A DNA stretch of 64,000 nucleotides, from NCBI GenBank assembly GCA_025786725.1, contig JAHLTZ010000009.1, forward strand, positions 682,001 to 746,000, given 5' to 3'. Position 1 is the stretch's first letter, and each line of letters starts with the position of its first letter. Position numbers and translations under genes: made by a program. The notes under the pieces were generated by a model. The model ran no database searches and had not been told where the DNA came from. It was given only the letters and a program-made list of their open reading frames with translations. Positions 59,794 through 64,000 of this stretch are shown here, one piece after another. This DNA comes from Syncephalis fuscata (taxonomy: Eukaryota; Zoopagomycota; Zoopagomycetes; Zoopagales; Piptocephalidaceae).

Positions 59794-60854
59794 TTTATGT
59801 CACGCCATCTAGTCTATTATATATTAGTTCATACTATTGTATATAACAGGTGCAATTAAATCTAATGCTAATCCCATTTATATATTGCATTATTATTGTT
59901 TATTGAATAATAGTGTGCTAATGCTTTATTACAGCACTGTTTATCCGTACCATGATGGACACACGGTGCCACGTCACAATATTACCAACTTGATAGCTTA
60001 ACTGTCTGGATACATCATCTAATTTATTCAAGGCTCAGCTACAAACATACATTTCAGTAGAAAATATGTCACATGAGCCGTTTAATATTATGTGCTTCAC
60101 AATAGCATGGCTGTGGCTCAGATATGCTAAAGTTGCTTTCCAGCATTTGCTACAGTTAAATAAACACAATATTTTATGACTTTTAACTTTACAGTAGCTA
60201 GACTGCTAGGATAAACAGCCTAATTGAATATACAAGACAAAATAAAAATGCAGGCCATAGTCCATACGCTAGAGCGTATCAATTGCAAAGCACTACTTGT
60301 AAACATCCATTAGCACAAACATTGCTTATGCTGTAAAGCAGTATTGTATAAGTTTTAAACGGTAACAGTATATAGACACACCTGAGTAGATGCGATAGTA
60401 TAATAGACTATGTCAATCATTTAGGCCAACCATATTACCGCTATGCTGTTAATGCCTCTGCCAAGTATTCACTAAATTGACTCATAGACAACAAATACAT
60501 CGAATCGAGATACTTGTTCAGATCAGTGACCGAGAAACAGGTTTTTGAACAAGCAGACTTATTTGGTTGCAAAAATAGTTGGAATGAAAGTTCGTAGAAC
60601 ACACATGAACTTGGCTATTGACCAAGCTGACATACACAAAGCATTAATTAACAAAGCTTACTCATTATAAAATGCACATATGTGCTTAATTGGCTAGTAT
60701 AAAGCCACATTTTAATATCATATTAGCGTAATGTAACGTATTTATTAAATAGCTAGTTTGAAGAATTCAAAGTGTTGTTAGCTTCTGTAAACAAAACAAG
60801 CCAGCAATTGGCCTATCCTTCAATTAATATGGCATTAATTAGTGTCTTAAAAAG
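59794..60854 (+). repeat. 1.06-kb duplicated block, copy B
   Basis: Direct repeat of 15977-17039, 43.8 kb away. It starts after TTTATG and ends at CTTAAAAAG, after which similarity drops sharply. See copy A. Confidence 0.9.
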
Positions 60855-61589
60855 GAAAAATTAATTTATTGTTTCAACAACTTGAACAATACCGGTATTG
60901 CCTTTAGCAAAAAGGCTCCTTAAAAATTGGCCTTTATCGTCTGGTGATTTGTTTGTGTAAGCCTGTAGTCTTTGTAACATTCTTCGTTCTAGAAAGGAAA
61001 ATCTAAGCTACGGCACAATCAAGCTTTAATATCTCGGCAATGATTTTTAATAATTCATAGCGTTATAAAGAAATACATGTTTAATTATCATAGTACCAAT
61101 AAAACAAATAAATGAGCAGAAATCCAAGTATTTTATTAAAAAACAATTAAATATATAGCTATTTTCCATTTAAATAATAAATAGCGTTAGGATATAAATA
61201 AAACAAATTTATTATAGGTATAAAACGTAAAAAGTCGATTGATTTGTATTACTATATTCGACAATAATAGATTCAATCTATCAACACGAAATTATTAGTT
61301 GACAAATTTTTTCTATGAAGTTACGACGTGTACGACCAATAGATAGGCCTGTGTTGTTTTATCGCCAAGTGTATTTGGATTGTCAATGAAAGCTATTGAT
61401 TTGCTGATGCCAAAGCTTGCAACAATAAATAGATATGCCAATTTAGTCCAGGTGTCTAAAGAGTGTAGCTATACGTACAATCTTCCAACCTAATATTTTA
61501 CGGCCCAACATCTTTATCCATATTGGAAACTATATATTATTCTTTATTCTATTTATCACTTAGCTGTCACATTTTAATTACTGCTTGCT
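60855..61589 (+). promoter_or_regulatory. Proximal promoter of the second secreted proline-rich gene
   Basis: 735 bp between the duplicated block and the ATG. Weak gapped similarity to 17040-17542 at both ends; the middle has no counterpart, so an insertion or deletion separates the loci. No defined sites. Confidence 0.45.
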
Positions 61590-63911
61590 ATGCTTAGTAA
61601 GCGTATAATATTTGCGGCTGCATTACTTGCAGCAGCAACAAACAGTGTTTTATCTGTTTCAGGCGCACCACCTACTAATCAAGACACATCAACAAACCAA
61701 TCCAAAGATATTGACGTTTCCTTTTTAGGATGGCATTTTAAAACTAATAGCGTTCCTGACAATCAACAAGGAAACAGTGACGACAACGTTACTTTCTGGA
61801 CCATTGAAGGCCCAAATGGCAAAAAAATCAGCGGAGAATTACATAATACGCCGAAATCTAATAAAGATCTTGATAATAACGATGGTTCTACTGGTAAGGA
61901 ATATACCTAAATAACAACAGTGTAACTCATAGCCATTTAGATGAAAATGCTAAAACTATTCAAACCAACAAGCACGTTAATTTAAAAAGTGATACTCAGA
62001 CGATAATGGTGATCAGTCAGAAGCTAATACACTAATTGATGAAGTAAACGACGAAACAAATGCTAATTTTATGCAGACGCAGTTTGATGAAAATATTAAC
62101 GAAACTAATGATGCCGTAAATAGTGCCAATTTTGCTAGCTTTACTTCTGGCCATGGTAGACATAAACCAGCTCCACATCATCCAGTTCCATCTCATCCAA
62201 GACATCCAACTCCACCACACCCACATCGCCCTCCACCATCCAGGCCTGCCCCCACCCACCACATCATCCACCACATCATCCACCACATCATCCACCGGCA
62301 CCTAGACCAGTCCCACCAAGGCCAGCACCGCCACCGGCACCTAGACCAGTCCCACCAAGGCCAGCACCGCCACCAGCACCTAGACCAGTCCCACCAAGGC
62401 CAGCACCGCCACCAGCACCTAGACCGGTCCCACCAAGGCCAGCTCCAGCACCGCCTAAGCCAGCACCACCAGCTCCAAAGCCAGCACCACCAGCTCCAAA
62501 GCCAGCACCACCTAAGCCAGCACCAGTACCGCCTAAGCCGGCACCACCAGCACCAAAGCCAGCACCACCTAAGCCAGCACCAGTACCGCCTAAGCCGGCA
62601 CCACCAGCACCAAAGCCAGCACCACCTAAGCCAGCACCAGTACCACCTAAGCCGGCACCACCAGCTCCAAAGCCAGCACCACCAGCTCCAAAGCCAGCAC
62701 CGCCAGCTCCAAAGCCAGCACCACCAGCTCCAAAGCCAGCACCACCTAAGCCAGCTCCAGTACCGCCTAAGCCGGCACCACCAGCTCCAAAGCCAGCACC
62801 ACCTAAGCCAGCACCAGTACCACCTAAGCCGGCACCACCAGCTCCAAAGCCAGCACCACCTAAGCCAGCACCAGTACCGCCTAAGCCGGCACCACCAGCT
62901 CCAAAGCCAGCACCACCTAAGCCAGCACCAGTACCGCCTAAGCCGGCACCACCAGTTCCAAAGCCAGCACCACCAGTACCAAAGCCAGCACCACCTAAGC
63001 CAGCACCAGTACCACCTAAGCCGGCACCACCAGCACCAAAGCCAGCACCACCTAAGCCAGCTCCAGTACCGCCTAAGCCGGCACCACCAGTACCAAAGCC
63101 AGCACCACCTAAGCCAGTACCAGTACCACCTAAGCCGGCACCACCAGCTCCAAAGCCAGCACCACCAGCTCCAAAGCCAGCACCACCAGCTCCAAAGCCA
63201 GCACCACCAGCTCCAAAGCCAGCACCACCTAAGCCAGCTCCAGTACCGCCTAAGCCAGCTCCAGCACCACCAGCACCACCAGCACCAGTGCCAGAGCCAC
63301 CTAAGCCAGCTCCAGCACCACCAGCACCAGTGCCAGAGCCACCTAAGCCAGCGCCAGCACCACCAGCACCAGTGCCAGAGCCACCTAAGCCAGCGCCAGC
63401 ACCACCAGCACCAGTGCCAGAGCCACCTAAGCCAGCGCCAGCACCACCAGCACCAGTGCCAGAGCCACCTAAGCCAGCGCCAGCACCACCAGCACCAGTG
63501 CCAGAGCCACCTAAGCCAGCGCCAGCACCACCAGCACCAGTGCCAGAACCACCTAAGCCAGCGCCAGCACCACCAGCACCAGTGCCAGAGCCACCTAAGC
63601 CAGCGCCAGCACCACCAGCACCAGTGCCAGAACCACCTAAGCCAGCGCCAGCACCACCAGCACCAGTGCCAGAGCCACCTAAGCCAGCGCCAGCACCACC
63701 AGCACCAGTGCCAGAACCACCTAAATATCCATTCTACCCACCTAGCGGATACCCGCAAGCACCAGTACCTCAACCTGGTCCATACGTGCCTAGCTATCCA
63801 GCCTATCCATATGGTGGATACTCACCACCACCAACATCTCAACGTGGTTCATACGGATCTAGCAATCCAGTGAATGGAAATTCAAGATATCGTGGCTATC
63901 GTCGCAGATAG
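61590..63911 (+). CDS. Secreted proline-rich repeat protein, paralogue of the 17543 gene
   Basis: A signal peptide (MLSKRIIFAAALLAAATNSV, LSVSG) related to that of the 17543 gene is followed by an Asn/Asp-rich segment (DIDVSFLGWHFKTN, FWTIEGPNGKKISGEL). After it come PAPRPVPPRPAPP units, KPAPPAPKPAPP / KPAPVPPKPAPP units and twelve or so KPAPAPPAPVPEPP units. The C-terminus (YPFYPPSGYPQAPVPQPGPY, GYRRR) keeps the Tyr/Pro/Gly style of the paralogue. The frame is one base short near 61900, 61998 and 62252; with three bases added the length is 774 residues and the true frame runs unbroken from 62292 to the stop. The long His/Gln/Ser-rich frame at 62071-63873 is the repeat read out of frame. Likely a wall or surface protein; function unknown. 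Confidence 0.75.
62292..63721 (+). repeat. Proline-rich coding minisatellite
   Basis: Tandem 36- to 45-bp units built on CCAGCACCA and CCTAAGCCA words. Two zones: mixed PAPKPAPP/PVPPKPAPP units (62292-63260), then a homogeneous zone of 42-bp units (63280-63721). Expected to vary in length between strains. Confidence 0.85.
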
Positions 63912-64000
63912 TTTATTTTAGTCTTGACTTTATATGCCATCGATTAATAAATTATAGCAATTTAAACAACGCTGGCCATTTAATATTTGCATTAAAGCAT
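63912..64000 (+). other. 3' flank of the second proline-rich gene
   Basis: GATTAATAAATTATAGCAAT and TTTAAACAACGCTGG align with the flank after the stop at 18991, containing an AATAAA-type signal. The window ends here. Confidence 0.6.

Noticed and set aside
62071-63873. A 600-codon frame rich in His, Gln and Ser
   Set aside because: It is the proline-rich minisatellite of the 61590 gene read out of frame after a one-base deficit at 62252; the true frame is PAPP/KPAP-rich.

Overview
The window is nuclear DNA from an intron-rich, AT-rich eukaryote, most likely an early-diverging (zygomycete-grade) fungus. The evidence is: spliceosomal introns of about 45-130 nt with GTAAGT-type donors; secreted proline-, serine- and glycine-rich wall-type proteins; precursors with dibasic (Kex2-like) sites; two Pmp3 proteolipids; a secreted LPMO-like protein with a chitin-binding-type tail; and animal/early-fungal subunits such as a YEATS2-like protein and WDR24. 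The phylum cannot be fixed from sequence alone.

Layout: 0.4-6.1 kb holds a RING/TRAF-zinc-finger/LRR protein convergent with a conserved protein of unknown function. 6.2-15.5 kb is an accessory, secretome-type region: a TIR-element remnant, the LPMO-like gene, a histidine-rich Kex2-type repeat precursor, a decaying UDP-glycosyltransferase and, at 14318-15507, a gene for a small secreted peptide in which twelve exons are only 3 nt long. 16-20 kb holds a 1.06-kb block duplicated at 59.8 kb, a 51-bp-repeat secreted protein and a perfect 79-bp inverted repeat. 20.4-32.9 kb holds a cyclin, an F-box protein, a DUF4436-type membrane protein and an RNPS1-like SR protein; a pair of near-identical 950-bp inverted repeats brackets the F-box and DUF4436 genes. 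33.2-50.7 kb is a compact housekeeping block: valyl-tRNA synthetase, WDR24, YEATS2-like, a small coiled protein, Pmp3, Arp10 and an uncharacterised Asn/Ser-rich protein. 51.5-64 kb holds a tRNA-Arg, another TIR remnant, a MATE transporter, a second Pmp3, the second copy of the duplicated block and the paralogous secreted proline-rich gene.

The best candidate for something undescribed is the microexon gene. Under one consistent phase-1 splicing model, sixteen exons give an intact 51-residue preprotein: a signal peptide, a dibasic site and a 16-residue acidic-start peptide whose C-terminal residues are added almost one per exon. The 3-nt exons recur every 68-69 nt in a diverged tandem array of introns. 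A neighbouring gene uses the same Arg-Arg-Asp junction in a 67-residue repeat precursor, so two different secreted-peptide designs lie 4 kb apart.

A caution for anyone using the coordinates: in at least twelve places, otherwise convincing coding frames are one base short, always at or beside a short mononucleotide run. Adding one base at each site makes the length of every affected gene that I could sum divisible by three. I read these as probable assembly deletions rather than decay, except in the glycosyltransferase, which also carries an in-frame stop.
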